Shown here one piece after another: positions 34,242 through 47,298 of a stretch of 64,000 nucleotides of DNA. The stretch is taken from contig NC_134101.1 of NCBI RefSeq assembly GCF_000715075.1, positions 24,420,822-24,484,821 of the forward strand, given 5' to 3'. The notes beneath the pieces are model-generated. The model saw only the letters and a list, made by a program, of their open reading frames with translations. It did not search any database and was not told the origin of the DNA. Every line of letters starts with the position of its first letter. Positions within the stretch are counted from its first letter, which is position 1. This DNA comes from Nicotiana tabacum (Eukaryota; Streptophyta; Magnoliopsida; Solanales; Solanaceae). The translations under genes and the position numbers were made by a program.

Positions 34242-37137
34242 TGTCACGACCCAAAATCTAACCGTTGTGATGGCGCCTATCGTGGAACTAGGCAAGCCAT
34301 AACTCAATATCTCAACACGTAAATATCTTTGAACATAAAGACGGAAGAAATTTAATAATTTAGGAAAGCCTTTTTGAAAACAGAAATATCCAAAATACGA
34401 TACAATCCATCCCAAAATCGGGGTGTCACAGAGTACATGAGCGTCTAAATCAGAATACAATCCACTACAGTGTCTAGAGAAATAAACTGAAAATACAACT
34501 AGTGATATAGAAAGAGAGTCAAGGCCTGCGAATGCCGTGCAACTACCTTGGTAGTCTCCGAACTCTAAAGTCTCAATCAGCAACTGCCGCAGTGACCAAA
34601 AACTCCTGGATTTGCACGCGAGGTGCAGGGAGTAACATGAGTACATCCAACTTAGTAAGTAACAAGTCCAAACTTTGGACTTAAAGATAGTAAAGAACTC
34701 AACCGGTACAGATAAAATAGAAATAAATGTACATAAACGTAGGTATGCTTTCAAATTAAATAGGCAACTCAAAACAACAAAGTGAAGAATATCAGAACAG
34801 TGTAAAGAATATAACTCTGCTATCTCTACATGCTAATGCACATACTGTACGTGATGCACCATGTTGTCAGCCTCATGTGCTCACACTCTCGAATGCTCAA
34901 CCACTCGGTACTGTATATGGCCCATAAGGCCCAGGGAAGATCCATCCCGAAATAGATACAACACTGACTATAAGTCACCCAGTACCGAGGAAGGCCAATC
35001 CAGCCCTGTGGAGAAGATCCATCTCCAGGTATCAAGTACTTCAGACAAGATCCACGTCCAGGTAAGATCCATCCCTCAATAATATCAATTACGCTCACTA
35101 GGGGTGTGTTACAGACTTCGGAGGGTCTTCTACGGCCCAAGAGCTATCATAAAATCAGTATAACCGCTGCGCCGTGCAGCCCGATCCCATAACTGTCACT
35201 AATAATCAGGCTCTCAGCCTAATTCAGTCATCAATCTCTCTAGTCTCACTCACGGGCTCACAATATCATTAAAACTAGCCCTAAACAATGATATGATCTA
35301 TCAATAAATAACAACTGAGACGAAGAAATGATACTAGGGGTCCCAACAGTATCGGCATAAAGCCTAAACATGATATCTAGCATGATTGACAGCTCAATTA
35401 CTTTATCACAAGATGAAAACACGGATATCAACAAAATAGAGTCATTATAAAGTGCCATGGAATTAACCAGGCCAAAATTATCATGGTGCACGCTCGCACG
35501 CCCATCACTTGGCATGTGCGTCACCTCAATACCAATTGTATAGCACATAGTTAGGGGTTTCGAACCCTTAGAACCATGTTGGAAAGCGTTAGTTACCTCA
35601 AACCGAGCAAATCCTACTCCGAAATGCCTTTGCCCCTCGAATCAGTCTCCAAACGCCCCGAATCTAGCCACAAGCAGTACGGTATAATTAATATAGGCTA
35701 AAAGAATTAATTCCACAAGAAAAATATAAAATTATAAGCCAAAATCCGAAATAGGCTCGACCCGACCCCCGGGCCCATGCCTCGAAATCCGACAAAAGTC
35801 ACAAAACCCGAAAGCCCATTCACTCACAAGTCTAACCATACCAAATTTATCAAAATCCGATACCATTTGGTCATCCAAATCCCCAAAATCCACTCTCCAA
35901 TTCTCAAGCCCTAAACCCCCAAATTTCACTTCAAAATATCACTAATTAGGTGGGAAAATCAGTGGGAAAACAAGTTTTATGATCCAAAACGAGTACATAA
36001 AGTTTATCTCAATAATCACCTCGAAAATCTTCTCCAAAATCGCCTAAGTCCGAGTCCAAAATGTTGAAATAAGACTAAAATTGCGAACCCTTGCTTTTAA
36101 ACCTTCTGCCCAGACTTTTCGCATCTGCGGACCTATTGTCACACCTGCGACGCCGCATCTGTGGTGAAAATGCCACTTATGCAGAAGTCACTTGCACCAC
36201 CAGGGCCCGCACCTGCGCTCCAGGTTTCGCACCTGCGAACGCGCATCTGTGGCCCTGGCCTCGCTTCTGCGGAGTCACTCTCTCCTAGCTGCCCCCGTAC
36301 CTGCGCCCACTTGTCTGCATCTGCGCTACCGCAGGTGGGGGAAACTCATCGCACCTGCGACCCCTGTCCTTCATGGCCTTGCCCGCATCTGTGATTCATG
36401 CCACGCTTCTACGTGCTCGCACCTGCAGTGCCCACTCCGCAGGTGTGGTTACACCAGTAGCAGCAGCTCTTCAGCATCTTCATCAACTCAAAGATAAAGT
36501 CCGTTAACCACCCAAAATCTACACGAGGCCCCCGGGACATCAACCAAATATGCCAACAAGTCATATAACCCAATACGAACTTAGTCAAACCTTTGAATCA
36601 CTCAAAACAACACCAAAACAATGATTACACCCATATTCAAGCCTAAAGAACTTCTAAACTTCTGAATTTTACAAACGATGCCGAATCATACCAAACCACA
36701 CCCGATTAACCTCAAATTTTGCACACAAGTCATATTCAACATTACAGACTTACTCCATCTTCCGGAATCGGAATCTGACCTCGATATCATAAAGTCAATC
36801 CCCAGTCAAACTTCCAAAAATTCGACTTTTGCCATTTCAAGCCTAAATCAGCTACAGACCTCAAATTCACAGTTCAGATATGCTCCTAAGTCCAAAATCA
36901 CCCAACGGAGCTAACTGAACCAACAGAACTCTATTTTAGAGTTGTCTTCACACCATTCCGACTACGGTCAAAATCCTAATATTTAAACTTCCGTTTTAGG
37001 GACTAAGTGTCCCAAAACACTCCGAAATCAAAATAAGACCTCCCGGCAAGTCACATAAGCAAAAACAGATACGGAAAATGCTGTAAATGGAGGATCGGGT
37101 GGCTAATATACTCAAAACGATCGGCCGGGTCATTACA
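34242..37137 (-). repeat. 5' LTR of gypsy element 3
   Basis: Same family as 26,722-29,420. It has about 270 bp extra around 34,830-35,100 and lacks about 70 bp near 35,330. The primer site is on the minus strand just left of it (TGGTATAAGAGCC, about 34,226-34,238). CpG cluster at 36,114-36,455; CTGGGCAG at 36,113-36,106. The second splice-donor site has decayed (GAGGTAACT). Confidence 0.88.
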
Positions 37138-37142
37138 GAATT

Positions 37143-39184
37143 GCGATAAGTCGAGTTCTCATAATCAGTAAAGAATAATTAGGCGAAATTATATAAGATG
37201 TAGTGGAAAAGATTCCAACAATTAGAAAAATCATAACTCTAGACCTCCTTAATCTTGTCTCTAACCTTTAGTCTCCTTAGTTAATAAATTTTATTGGGCA
37301 AAATAGGTAAAGACCCCCCAAACTTGACACTTTTAATGAGCGTACACCTTAACTATACGTGATTTTAATTACCCCCTACGTTTATTTTTTCGGATGTTAT
37401 TACCCCCTAACTTGCCACATGGCAGTGAAAGTTGTTTCAAATGACTGAGTGCGCGTGTGAGGGTGTTTTGTTTTGCCACATCATTTAACATTTCCCTTTC
37501 CCAATTCTTTACCATCCCCTGACGGTAATAAATTTATTTCCCCCCAAAAATTAAGAACCCAACGGTAACAATCCCATTCTCACCCCTATTTATTCTCTTC
37601 TTTCTATTTCTTCAGCATTTCTTTTCTTCTCACTTTCTTTGTCTATCCAAATTCCATTATAGCCATTTTTGGCTCTTATTTTTGCCCAAATAATAATTAT
37701 TGTTTTACTTGGAAGATACAAGATAAATATTTTTTGTAGATGTGGCAAGCCGGCTCCTTTAAAAGTTGTATGGACTAATGCAAATCCGGGACGATGATCC
37801 TTTGGATGTAGTCTTTATCCGAAGATAAATTCTTGTCGTTTTTTCAGTGGTATGAACCTCCATTTCCGTAGCAAGCAAACATTGTTATTTCAGGGTTTTT
37901 GAAGAAGACTAACAAACTATCGAAGAGAGAAAGAATACTAAAGTTTCTATTATTTTTCAGTTTGCTTTGCAATCTGATTTTGCTCATGTGAAAATGATGG
38001 TTATCTGGTAGTATGCAATAGAAGTTAAGCAATTTGACAAAAAAAGTTGGAATTAATATCAAACAATAGAGTTAAACTATGCTGTCCATATACAGTTAGA
38101 CATACACATGACAAACTAGTTCACAAAACAAAGTTGTGTACCACCATCAGTATCTACAAAAACAGTCACCCCACGAATTCAACAAAAACAGTCACCCCAC
38201 GAATCCAACAAAAAAGAAGTCTAGTATCTCAAATACTACATTCAAACAATAAAGAAATTCAAATGGTCTTCTTGGAGAAAGATTTTCCCATAACTTTAGA
38301 TCTTGCTTGTATTCCAGTAGATTGGGACCTTGTCTTGATTCTAGCCATTGAAGCTTGGACTTAAAGTTGTCTTTGAGTCACAACTTTCTTCCCTTTTCAT
38401 TTCAAACCTTTATAAGGCTTATATCCAATATCACCAGTAACATGGGTAGAATCAATTAAAGGGCCAGTATAAATTTTTTGGCTGTAGGTAAACTATGCTG
38501 ATAACATTCAAATCAAAAGATACATTTCAAACATCAGATAGTATGTTAGACAATAAAATCTAAGTTAAACAAAATAAATACACTTACATTAATACTTATA
38601 AAACCAGACTGTGCAACAAATACACCATGTCCTTGAAGCCTAGGCCTCTTGTAGTGGCTTCTTGCCCCCCTAGATTTTCCTCCAGTACTTGTAGATGTCT
38701 TGTTAGAATCCTTTCTGCCTCTCTTTTGTGAAGTTTTTGTTGTTGATTATTGTGACCAATTAGTAGTCTAGGAAATTCTGGTAGATGCAATTGAAATGGT
38801 GCTCTTAAGTCAACTTTATTTATAAGAAGTTAGTGATGAAAGTTTTGGACAATTATGATGTTTATGATACTATTTAAATACATATAATTTTATAAAAGTT
38901 CACTGCTAGTATGCACCTTGAAGCAATTGGCTTTATTAGCTAATTGTTAAGAAATGAGAGTACTTCTTTTTCCAAGTGGATAGAAAATATGTGCATTTAA
39001 AATAACTTTTGTTGTTTATTGATTTATGTAGTGTTTGAGATCTGCATGAGTTAATATGTTTGAAACAAATGTGATTACAGGATATTGGGAAAGAATATTT
39101 ATCTTTTTAACCACACAATTGCGGCTCTTATAAAGGTTAAAAGTATATGCTTTACAATGTTGACAAAATTGTTAAGCTTTAAAA
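37143..39184 (+). repeat. Segmental duplication, copy B part 2 (spacer plus MULE left part)
   Basis: Matches 23,226-25,304. Unlike copy A it keeps the MULE left terminal repeat and continues past 39,184 into the transposase, so it is the more ancestral arrangement of the MULE. Confidence 0.85.
37690..38000 (+). pseudogene. GRF zinc-finger ORF of the MULE, broken copy
   Basis: Same gene as 23,678-24,007. A CGA to TGA stop at 37,795-37,797 removes the Arg of the GRR motif, and further changes follow (frameshift near 37,840). The CxC and first part of the finger are still readable. Confidence 0.8.
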
Positions 39185-39315
39185 GACAAGAAGGTACCTC
39201 TTGATTAGTTGTTGGTCTTGTTGGACAATTCCTCATATTATGAGTACTTGCTTTGCAAATGGAGCATGTCATAGTTATTCCCTTCTTTGATAATTTTTCA
39301 GCCCTTTTTATTTTT

Positions 39316-42036
39316 CCAACTTCCTTTCTTCTATTTTTTTCTTGGCCTTCCAGGCATATTTTGAACTGGAGGAGGTAATACCTTGGGGTTACTACTTTCT
39401 GGCCACATTATCATGTTGGAAACTGGTTGTATGAAGTGTGAATATGCCTTCATGTAGGTCTCTTTCCTGTACCAGTGTACAATATTCTCTGAAGGATCAA
39501 GTCTCTTGTAGTGCATTGTTATAGCATGTGGACATGGAATGCCTTTCAGTTCCCAAGACCTGCAACTGCGGTAGCCTATTCTTAAATCTACAATGAACTT
39601 GCATGGACCATCTTGGAGTTCAAAGCCTGTATCTCCATTAAACATGAAGTCAACCCTCATTGACCTCTCAACATTAGTATTGAACACCATCATTGCCATT
39701 GGAGATACACCATCCTGCCAAGTTTCAGCAAATTCTCTCATTTTTGCTATCCTACTCATAACTTTGACCCTTATTTCCTCTAGCATTGATATGATTATCT
39801 TGTGTCTAGGGCCCAATATCCAAGCATTGAATCTTTCACACATGTTATTATAAACACTGTCACACTAGGTCTTCACAAATATTATGATCCAATTTATCAA
39901 GATCATCTAACTTTCTTTTCACTTCAGACTCAAATGTTGATCTAACAACACTCCATAATCTTTTTCTTTTTTCAACCCCTCTCCATTTTATTGCCCAGTT
40001 TGCCAGAATGTGTCCAGAATGTGTCTAGCACACATTCTGTGCTCACACTCAGTTAAAATCTCTTCAGTAACTGAACATAGACCCTGCATAAAAATAGTAC
40101 AAAAACAATACAGAAGTTTGTGTTAAAACCATAGAAACAATAGTGTTAAACTCAGAAAAAACAGTAGTGTTAAAATCAGAAAAATAATAACAAAAAAACA
40201 GTATATACCTTTTGCATGTCACTTATCATGGTGAGTTTCCTGCCATCTCCCAAGTTTAAATCAGTTTGCAATAACCTGAGGAACCAACTCCATGTTTGCT
40301 TTTCTGAGTGCCTACAACAGCCCAAGCTATTGGGAATATTTGGTTATTCCTATCCTTTGCTACTGCTGCCACCAGTTTTCCTTTACAAATGCCCTTTAAA
40401 AAACATCCATCTAACCCTATACATCTCCTACAACCCTCTATAAACCCTAGCCTCATAGCTGCAAAACAATGTAGAAACTGGAAAACTATTTCTGCCCATC
40501 ATCTTTCTCTGTCAATTTTACTACACATATGCTACCAGGATTTGTTTTGAGTAGCATATCCCTATAGTCCAGAATCCTAGCAAACTTAGCAACATGATCC
40601 CCCATAATTTCTTTCAACATAAATTTTTTTGCCTTCAAACAAACAACCTTACCAACATATAAACCAAGTTTTTTTCTCACCGTATCCTGAATTTTCCAAC
40701 CTTTAATTCTAGGTTATGAGGTAATTCTATCTCTAAAATGCTTTGCCAAATATTTTGAATTACACAGATAGTTGTAAGTGATTTTATGGCATTTATGTCT
40801 TGGATTATAAGTCTTGATTGTGAAGTTTGTACTCATACCTTCCTTGCTAGCAAACAACAACCAAGGACAACCAGTTTTGCATTTAACGCTGACCCTATGT
40901 GGCTCATTGTAATCCTTAACTAGCTGAATACTTTCTTTATTGCATACTTGGTAACTGCTTCTCTAAATTCCTTCACATTCTCAAATACCATCCCTAGTTG
41001 CCAAGTAACAATTTTGGCAGAAGGATCATAAACCACCCTATTGGTTTTTTTCCTTTCCCTTAACTGTCCTTTATTATCTTCCCCATCTACATTATCATCA
41101 GATACAGGATCACCCTCCCCTTCCAGATCAGATTCTGATTCAAAGCTATCTAGATCTGAACTATCATAGTAAGGCTCATCATCACCTCCTAATTTGTCTC
41201 TCATATTTTTTTGGGCTAATCTATGTTCTCATAACCTTCATCAAGTACAACTTCACCTAAAAGCCCATCAGGGTTTTCCTTCCTAAGTTTTCTCCTATTC
41301 TTTTGTCTATATTTCTTTAGATCTTCTTTAACAACCCTCAGCTCTTTATGGACATCACTTCCATAATCAAATGACCTCTCAGATTCATCATCAGATGCTA
41401 TTTCTTCTTTTTTTTCTTCTTCTTCTTCTTCTTCTTCTTCTTCTTCTTCTTCTTCTTCTTCTTCTTCTTCTTCTCCAGCAGGTTCTTCCTGTTGAGAATC
41501 AGCAGCAATGTCCTCTTCAATATCAGCAACAACATATTCTTCTTCTTCTGAAGAGGAAGTCTAATCTATGGGTGAATCCTCTTCTTGAGTGGTATTCAAA
41601 TGAGTAGGTAACCCTAGATCTGGGTTTGCAACAGTAGTATTTAAAGGAGGACCACAGGGAACAAAAGATTTCCTATTGTCTTGTTGTGTGCTGGATGATG
41701 CATTAAAAGGCTCACCCCACATGGCTTATTTGGCTACCCTCTATACCATCCACCTCCTCAAATTGTGAGTCAGAAGAGACAAAAATATTTATTGTGTCCC
41801 CATTGTTTAATAACATAGCAAGGTCCATTAAATCCCTATCTTTCGTTAATTCAACCAAATTGCCACTCATAATATAAGTTTTTTCTAACTTTTTAATCCC
41901 AAAATCCTTAGCATAATCAGATAACTCTGGTATTAAAAAGTGGTCAGAGTCGACATTAGTCACATGTTCAACCCTACCCCCAACATATAAAGGTCTTACC
42001 TCACTCACCAATATCCCACCAATTTTTCATCTTAAA
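39316..42036 (-). pseudogene. MULE transposase (MURA type)
   Basis: Readable blocks on the minus strand: N-terminal domain at 42,011-41,712; acidic linker and MULE N-terminal domain at 41,204-40,920 (MVFENVKEFREAVTKYAIKK); catalytic core at 40,456-40,256 (GLDGCFLKG...LVAAVAKDRNNQIFPIAWAVV); and C-terminal part at 39,843-39,331 with the SWIM zinc finger CRSW...CPHA. Stops and frameshifts break all blocks, and part of the core between 39,850 and 40,250 is degraded. The family product cuts and reinserts the element. Confidence 0.88.
41400..41475. repeat. (CTT)n microsatellite in the transposase linker
   Basis: Near-perfect run of about 20 TTC units. On the coding (minus) strand it is a GAA tract encoding poly-Glu within the acidic linker. 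Confidence 0.95.
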
Positions 42037-43043
42037 TTCAAATACTTAGCATCCATGGGAGCCTACACAACAATAAAAAAATAGTAAAAAATAACTCTCA
42101 AGACATATATATACAGAAGATTACAAATAAACAGTAAAAAAAAAAAAAATAACAAACAACATAAAAGCCTTGATTTTAAGAGCATATAAATATAAACCCT
42201 AATCGGCATGCATGCAAAAATCATAAATTTTTACTTGTTACAAACTACAATTCTCACAACCCTAAATTATTTTCAGAATATATTCAAATCCTAGTCACAA
42301 ATCAAAGGAAAAATTTGACTATACATTATACTAACAGAAAGAGGCACATATACCTTCAAATGTGGAGTGAAAATAGTAGAAATTTTGACGAGAATCAAAG
42401 AAACCCAACGTCTTTTAGCTCCTCCATAGTCGGCTCTAATTTACCCTAAATCAAGATGATCTAGAACTTAGCATCACCTCAATGGAGAACCCTATCGACT
42501 CCCAAAATCAAGCTCAAGCACTCACAATCGTCTTTGTCATTGATGGAAGTGAAGTGGTGAGAAACCCTAGATTTTCTCTATGTTATCGACCAAATGAACT
42601 AATGGTCGAAGGGAGATGAGTTAAACTTGAGGGGTTAATTTTAAAGGCGGGTCGGGTATTTTAACAGGGTACCTGAATTATTTTCACTGTGAACAGCCAC
42701 ATCAACAAACATTTAAACGTATACAACGCGTGTATTCACAATACAAAGGTTTACTACGTTGGGGGTGGGGGGGTAATAACATCCGAAAAAATAAGCATAA
42801 GGGGGTAATTAAAATTACGTATAGTTAAGGTGTACGCTCATTAATAGTTGTTATATTGAATATTGAAAATTCTTGTATCAATAGCATGAGTTTGCAACTT
42901 CGTGTCTTAGTTTCAGAAGAAAAATATAACACTTTAATGTCCCAAAAAGGAGTAAAATCTAAAACAAAAAAAGGCCTTGTACTCCAAGACAAAAACCCAC
43001 AACAGAAGGAAAATAAAACAAAATTAACATAAAGAAGATCCAT

Positions 43044-43116
43044 TCTATAAATAGGCAATGAAGTATCATATATATAACAATCCATTAACAATAGAAGAAG
43101 AAATTAATATATTGAG
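43044..43116 (+). promoter_or_regulatory. TATA box and 5' UTR of the PLR remnant
   Basis: TATAAATA at 43,046-43,053 lies about 70 bp upstream of the ATG at 43,117. The remaining upstream host sequence is short because the MULE ends at 42,845. Confidence 0.7.
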
Positions 43117-43511
43117 ATGGGAAAAAGCAAAGTGTTGATTGTAGGAGGAACAGGGTACCTTGGGAAGAGATTAGTGAAAGCTAGTTTAGCAAATGGTAAT
43201 GAAACCTACATTTTGCGTCGTCCAGAAATAGGAGTTGATATTGAGAAAGTTGAAATGCTTATTTCTTTTAAGATGCAAGGAGCTCATCTTGTTTCTGCTT
43301 CTTTAAACGATCATCGGAGCCTCGCCGACGCCGTTAAACTCGTCGATGTTGTCATCTGTGCCATCTCCGGCGTCTATATTCGTTGCCATCATATCTTACT
43401 TCAGCTCAAGCTTGTGGATGCCATCAAAGAAGCTGGAAATATCAAGGTATAATATAATTAATGAAGAGTTTTCTCATGCATAACTCGTTAATTATGGAGT
43501 GCTAAATCTTA

Positions 43512-43613
43512 GTGGTCTGTATGTTGATTGTCCTTCCTCGAAGTTTGGTGGAGTAGCCATGAAGATCCTTTCTAGGTGTTAACCTTTTAGAAAGAACCTT
43601 TTCTGATACCAAT
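43512..43613 (-). mobile_element. Truncated second copia unit (primer site plus gag start)
   Basis: On the minus strand a primer site variant (TGGTATCAGAAAAGG) and leader are followed by ATG and codons equivalent to the gag start at about 51,772 (PPNFEEGQS). The unit breaks off at 43,512, directly against PLR intron sequence. It shows that this LTR is followed by internal sequence on both sides. Confidence 0.85.
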
Positions 43614-44501
43614 TGACAGAATTTAAGGGTCCACCAAACTATATAGAGAACCAGGTTCTCTATCAGTTCCCATAGTAAGCAATAGATTATAAAACCAAAT
43701 AATATAGGGAACCAGGTTCTCTATCTGTTCCCACAGTAAAAAAATCACGACCTACCCTTGTAGGATTTCAACTTTGCTACTGAGCATCTTTTAGATTACA
43801 ACCTAAGTAACCTACGAATTAACCTCTTAATCCCTCACTAACTTGTAATACTCTATTACAAGCCACTTTATAATAACTCTATTACAAAAACTTTACAACT
43901 CAACTAACTCTAGCCAAGACACAAACACAAGGGTTTATGATTTACAAAAGGTTTCCTACAAAATGCTTCTAAACAATCTAAGTAGGAATTACAATTGAGA
44001 ACTTTAACAAAGTTACAACTCAACTAAGGACATACAATCACTTGATATGGGAACTGATCCGTAGCCGTGTTGTTCTTTGTTCTTGATGCACTTGAGAATT
44101 GTTGACTGGAGGCTTAATCACTGTTGGAGTGCTTGAGTAAATTCTCTAAGTGTTCAAGTGATATTTTGTCTTTGGTTTAATGTTAATATAATATTGATGA
44201 CATCACTTGAATGATATAAGCAACTTTGGTACAAGGTCCTTCCCAATGGAGGTGACTGTTGCACTATGTTGTACTGTTGCGTGTACAGTCAGTCACTTTT
44301 CAGCTGTGGAGAGTTGACTTGGTACAATCACCAGGGGGACTGAAGACCATCCGTTCCCCTTGTTGATTCTTTAACTTCTGAGGTACTGACGAACATCTCC
44401 AGCTTAAGTCTGGTTGTTTTCATGCGCTTGGGAATGTAGACCAATGTGAATCAGGTTCCTCATCTGGTTCTTGACATTAAGTTTGTTAGATCATCAAAAC
44501 T
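43614..44501 (-). repeat. Copia LTR, low-coordinate copy
   Basis: About 888 bp, matching 51,837-52,731. It differs by a local replacement around 43,660-43,750, where the AACCAGGTTCTCTAT segment is duplicated and about 80 bp of the other copy are missing. Confidence 0.88.
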
Positions 44502-44949
44502 TAAAACAAAGGTACTTATAACCTATCAATTTTCCCCTTTTTGATGATGACAAACTTATAGTTGAAAATCCTACAAAGAGCCACAAAAACCAGAAACAGG
44601 ACGACCATTTAGTTCCCCCTGAATCTGTATTCCCCCTTAATCAGTGCACTCATCATTATTCAATTATACAAAAATATTCCTCTTTTTGGCATCATAATAA
44701 GAAAAATACGAAGTAAGTAGCAAAAAGAAGTCTAGCGTGGTTAACTCATGCCACATGTGTGCACACAAACATGATAGAAAACAGAGACAAAGAAACAATA
44801 TCATGCACGACAAAAGGGGAAAAGCGTCCATAAAACAGTTTGGATTTTACAAACGGGAGTAGATTCAATGTTACCATCCACAATTCCTAAACAAAAACAA
44901 AAATAAGTACCAACAACAAAAGGGCATCATCAGAGACATTCATAAGAGA

Positions 44950-47298
44950 CAGACACTGGAAATTGGACACTGAAGGTGACACTGCTTAGAGGGCACTGGA
45001 GGAAAAGGGCTTCGAGGATGGGGCAATGGTTTTGAGGACAAGATCCATGCGAGCATTCACGGACATTTGCTCATTGAGCAGTCTTTCTTTCAGGTCTCCT
45101 CCACCTGTTTTCTGAGCTCAGCATTCTCATGCGTCAGGCGAGCAACCTCTAAGTTTGGAGAACTATCGAAACCCGGTACCTCTTATAGCTGACTGAGCTG
45201 ACTCTCAAGAATCGCGTTCCTTGCCTTCAACTTTCGGATCTCCTCTGTGGCACTATTCTGAGCATTTATCAGCTGAGAGATAGTAGAGGTACTTCCAACT
45301 CCTCCATCTTTGACAATATACTCACACTCCTCAAGAGTGGTCTTGGAGACGGTTTGCTTTTTAGTGCCCACTTTGGCCTGTCCCAAAGGCACTTTGAAGA
45401 ACTCAAAGACCTTTGTGAGAAGAAACCCATAAGGTAGTCCATGGTTGCCATCCTTAAAGTCTGCCACTTTTTACATATGCTCAATCATTATCCCAGGCAG
45501 ATTGATGGTGGTAAAACCATCCAAGGCTTCCATAAGGACCAGGTCAGCTTTGGATGTAATAGATCTCCTCTCAACGCGGGGAAGCAATACTTTGTTAACC
45601 ATCTCAAAAAGCAACTAATATACTAGAAGGAGTGTCTTCTTATGCACCCGTTCCCCCTGTTGGATTGCCTTGTCCTTGACAATGGCATTTCTGAAATTGG
45701 ACGAGTAGGCACTCTGAACAGACGACAACCCCTCAGCAGGAACACCCAAAATTGACCCTAACACGATAGAGTCCATCACTATGTCCACCCCATTTACCAA
45801 CACACATATGTGATCATCTTTAACTGTGAATAGGTCGGCATAATAACTCCGCACCTCCTCCTCATATACTTTTGGAACATCATTTGTAAACAAATGAGTC
45901 CACTGTTGGAAATCACAAATCTCCACTAACTGTCTCATCCCAGCAAGCTCCACAATGTCAAGGGAAAATGTGCGGCCCCACAACACCTTCTGATTTCTCA
46001 ACTTCTTTTTCCCAGAACTCAGACACTTACCAACCTTTGGTTTCTTGGAGGAACCGGGTTCCTCCTCATCACCCACTTTTCTTTTCACTGACTTGCGAAT
46101 AGACTTTCCCTTCTCCACTGACTTTTCATGCATATTTTCACTAGAAATTTCCACTTCTTCACCATCAGACTTTCCACCACTCTCTTTCACTGTCTTATCA
46201 CCAGATTTCTCCACAAACTTTTCACTAGAAACAACATCAACACTCTTGGTTGGACCCTCAACACTGGTAGAAGTATTTCTTTTGGATTGAGAGAGAGTGT
46301 GCTTCTGCCTCGAGGGCTTGTCACTCAAGGAACTAGGTTCCTTTTCTGCTTCCTCATCTATAATAACAACAAGAACGACCTTTTCATGTACAACTTTTCC
46401 ATCCTTTACCAACTTTCTCCTTCTTTGACTCCTTTGACTTTTCTTGATAACAAACTCTAGAGCCTCTTTTTTCTGTAACCGTTTAGTGGGTCACTTAGGT
46501 GTTGGCTCTTGAGTTGCGACTGTCTTACTCCTAGACCTGAAAAAAACTAGCAATCACCATATCATCCAAATCTTCTTCGCTATCAGATAGCATCTCAAGC
46601 AACACCATAGACAGGGTTCAACATAAAAATGGGGAGAAGGAGCAGGATCAATACTGACCTGTGGAGATGACCCCTGATCGGGATCCTCCGTGGAGGGATC
46701 AGGTCCATTATTAGGGACCCCAGTAGTATCATCTTGTGCCGAAGTTTCAAGCGGCACAAGCTCTCTCCCATCTATTTTGTCCTGAGGCTCTTCCCCTGAG
46801 GCTCAGACCCATTTACACCATCCTCAACAAAACCCCATTACCAGCTATGGAGAGCATATTTTCTATTGCCTCATTTTCTTGTGGTTCCATGGAAATCTCA
46901 ACAGAAGGAGGAGTGTTACCTGTAGACTCACGACCTGTCATGGTTGAGTCAGCATTGTCAGGACTAGCCTCTTGGTTTGCACTTGAGTTCTCTTCCATAG
47001 CGAGATTCGATGTTTCCTGATTTCCCTATTGGACCAGGTTACCTTGTTCACTCTATTTTACTGGCGAGACTGCAGGAGAGCTGGTAGCCATAAACTTTTT
47101 CGGAGTCGAGGTTTTGCGACTCCGATGAGAACCAGAACCTGAGTGGGTAGGTGAGGAGACTAAGTGTGGGAGAGACTCCGCTCTAGGGTTTGGACTGGTG
47201 GTGGTATTTATGGAGGAGTCTACTATTGGAGTTTCGACTGGTGTGGACTCGATGGGGGTATTGTTGAGAGCATCAGAGTTTTCTTGATTCTCAGTCAT
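44950..47298 (-). pseudogene. Env-like accessory ORF of the SIREvirus-type element
   Basis: Sense-oriented coding remnants downstream of pol: 47,298-47,053 (Ser/Thr/Pro-rich, starts MTENQENS), 46,998-46,813, 46,412-45,615 (265 codons; Lys/Ser/Glu-rich then WGRTFSLDIVELAGMRQLVE..., a region resembling plant transposon-protein domains), and 45,467-45,183 (a coiled coil, KLKARNAILESQLSQL). SIREviruses often carry an env-like ORF here; its function is unproven in the family. Stops and frameshifts separate the blocks. Weak point: no clear signal peptide or fusion-type segment is visible. Confidence 0.65.

Larger units (their letters stand above)
26722..37137 (-). mobile_element. Ty3/gypsy element 3, long LTRs, pol-less
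   Basis: A 10.4 kb minus-strand element with LTRs of 2,699 and 2,896 bp, a Met-type primer site, gag and a truncated protease, but no RT, RNase H or integrase that I can read. Flanking GAGTT (26,717-26,721) and GAATT (37,138-37,142) are a once-mutated 5-bp target duplication. The uninterrupted paralogous site is at 23,225-23,240. Terminal diversity between LTRs indicates an old insertion. Confidence 0.88.
37334..42845. mobile_element. Mutator-like element (MULE) with terminal inverted repeats
   Basis: 5.5 kb bounded by inverted repeats of about 75 bp: left TAATGAGCGTACACCTTAAC... (37,334-37,408) and its reverse complement at 42,769-42,845. It carries a decayed MURA-type transposase on the minus strand and a decayed GRF ORF on the plus strand. 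No convincing 9-bp target duplication was seen. Its right end is about 200 bp from the TATA box of the PLR remnant. Confidence 0.88.

Noticed and set aside
41371..41607. Poly-Leu ORF at the CTT microsatellite
   Set aside because: Antisense translation of the (CTT)n tract in the MULE transposase linker.
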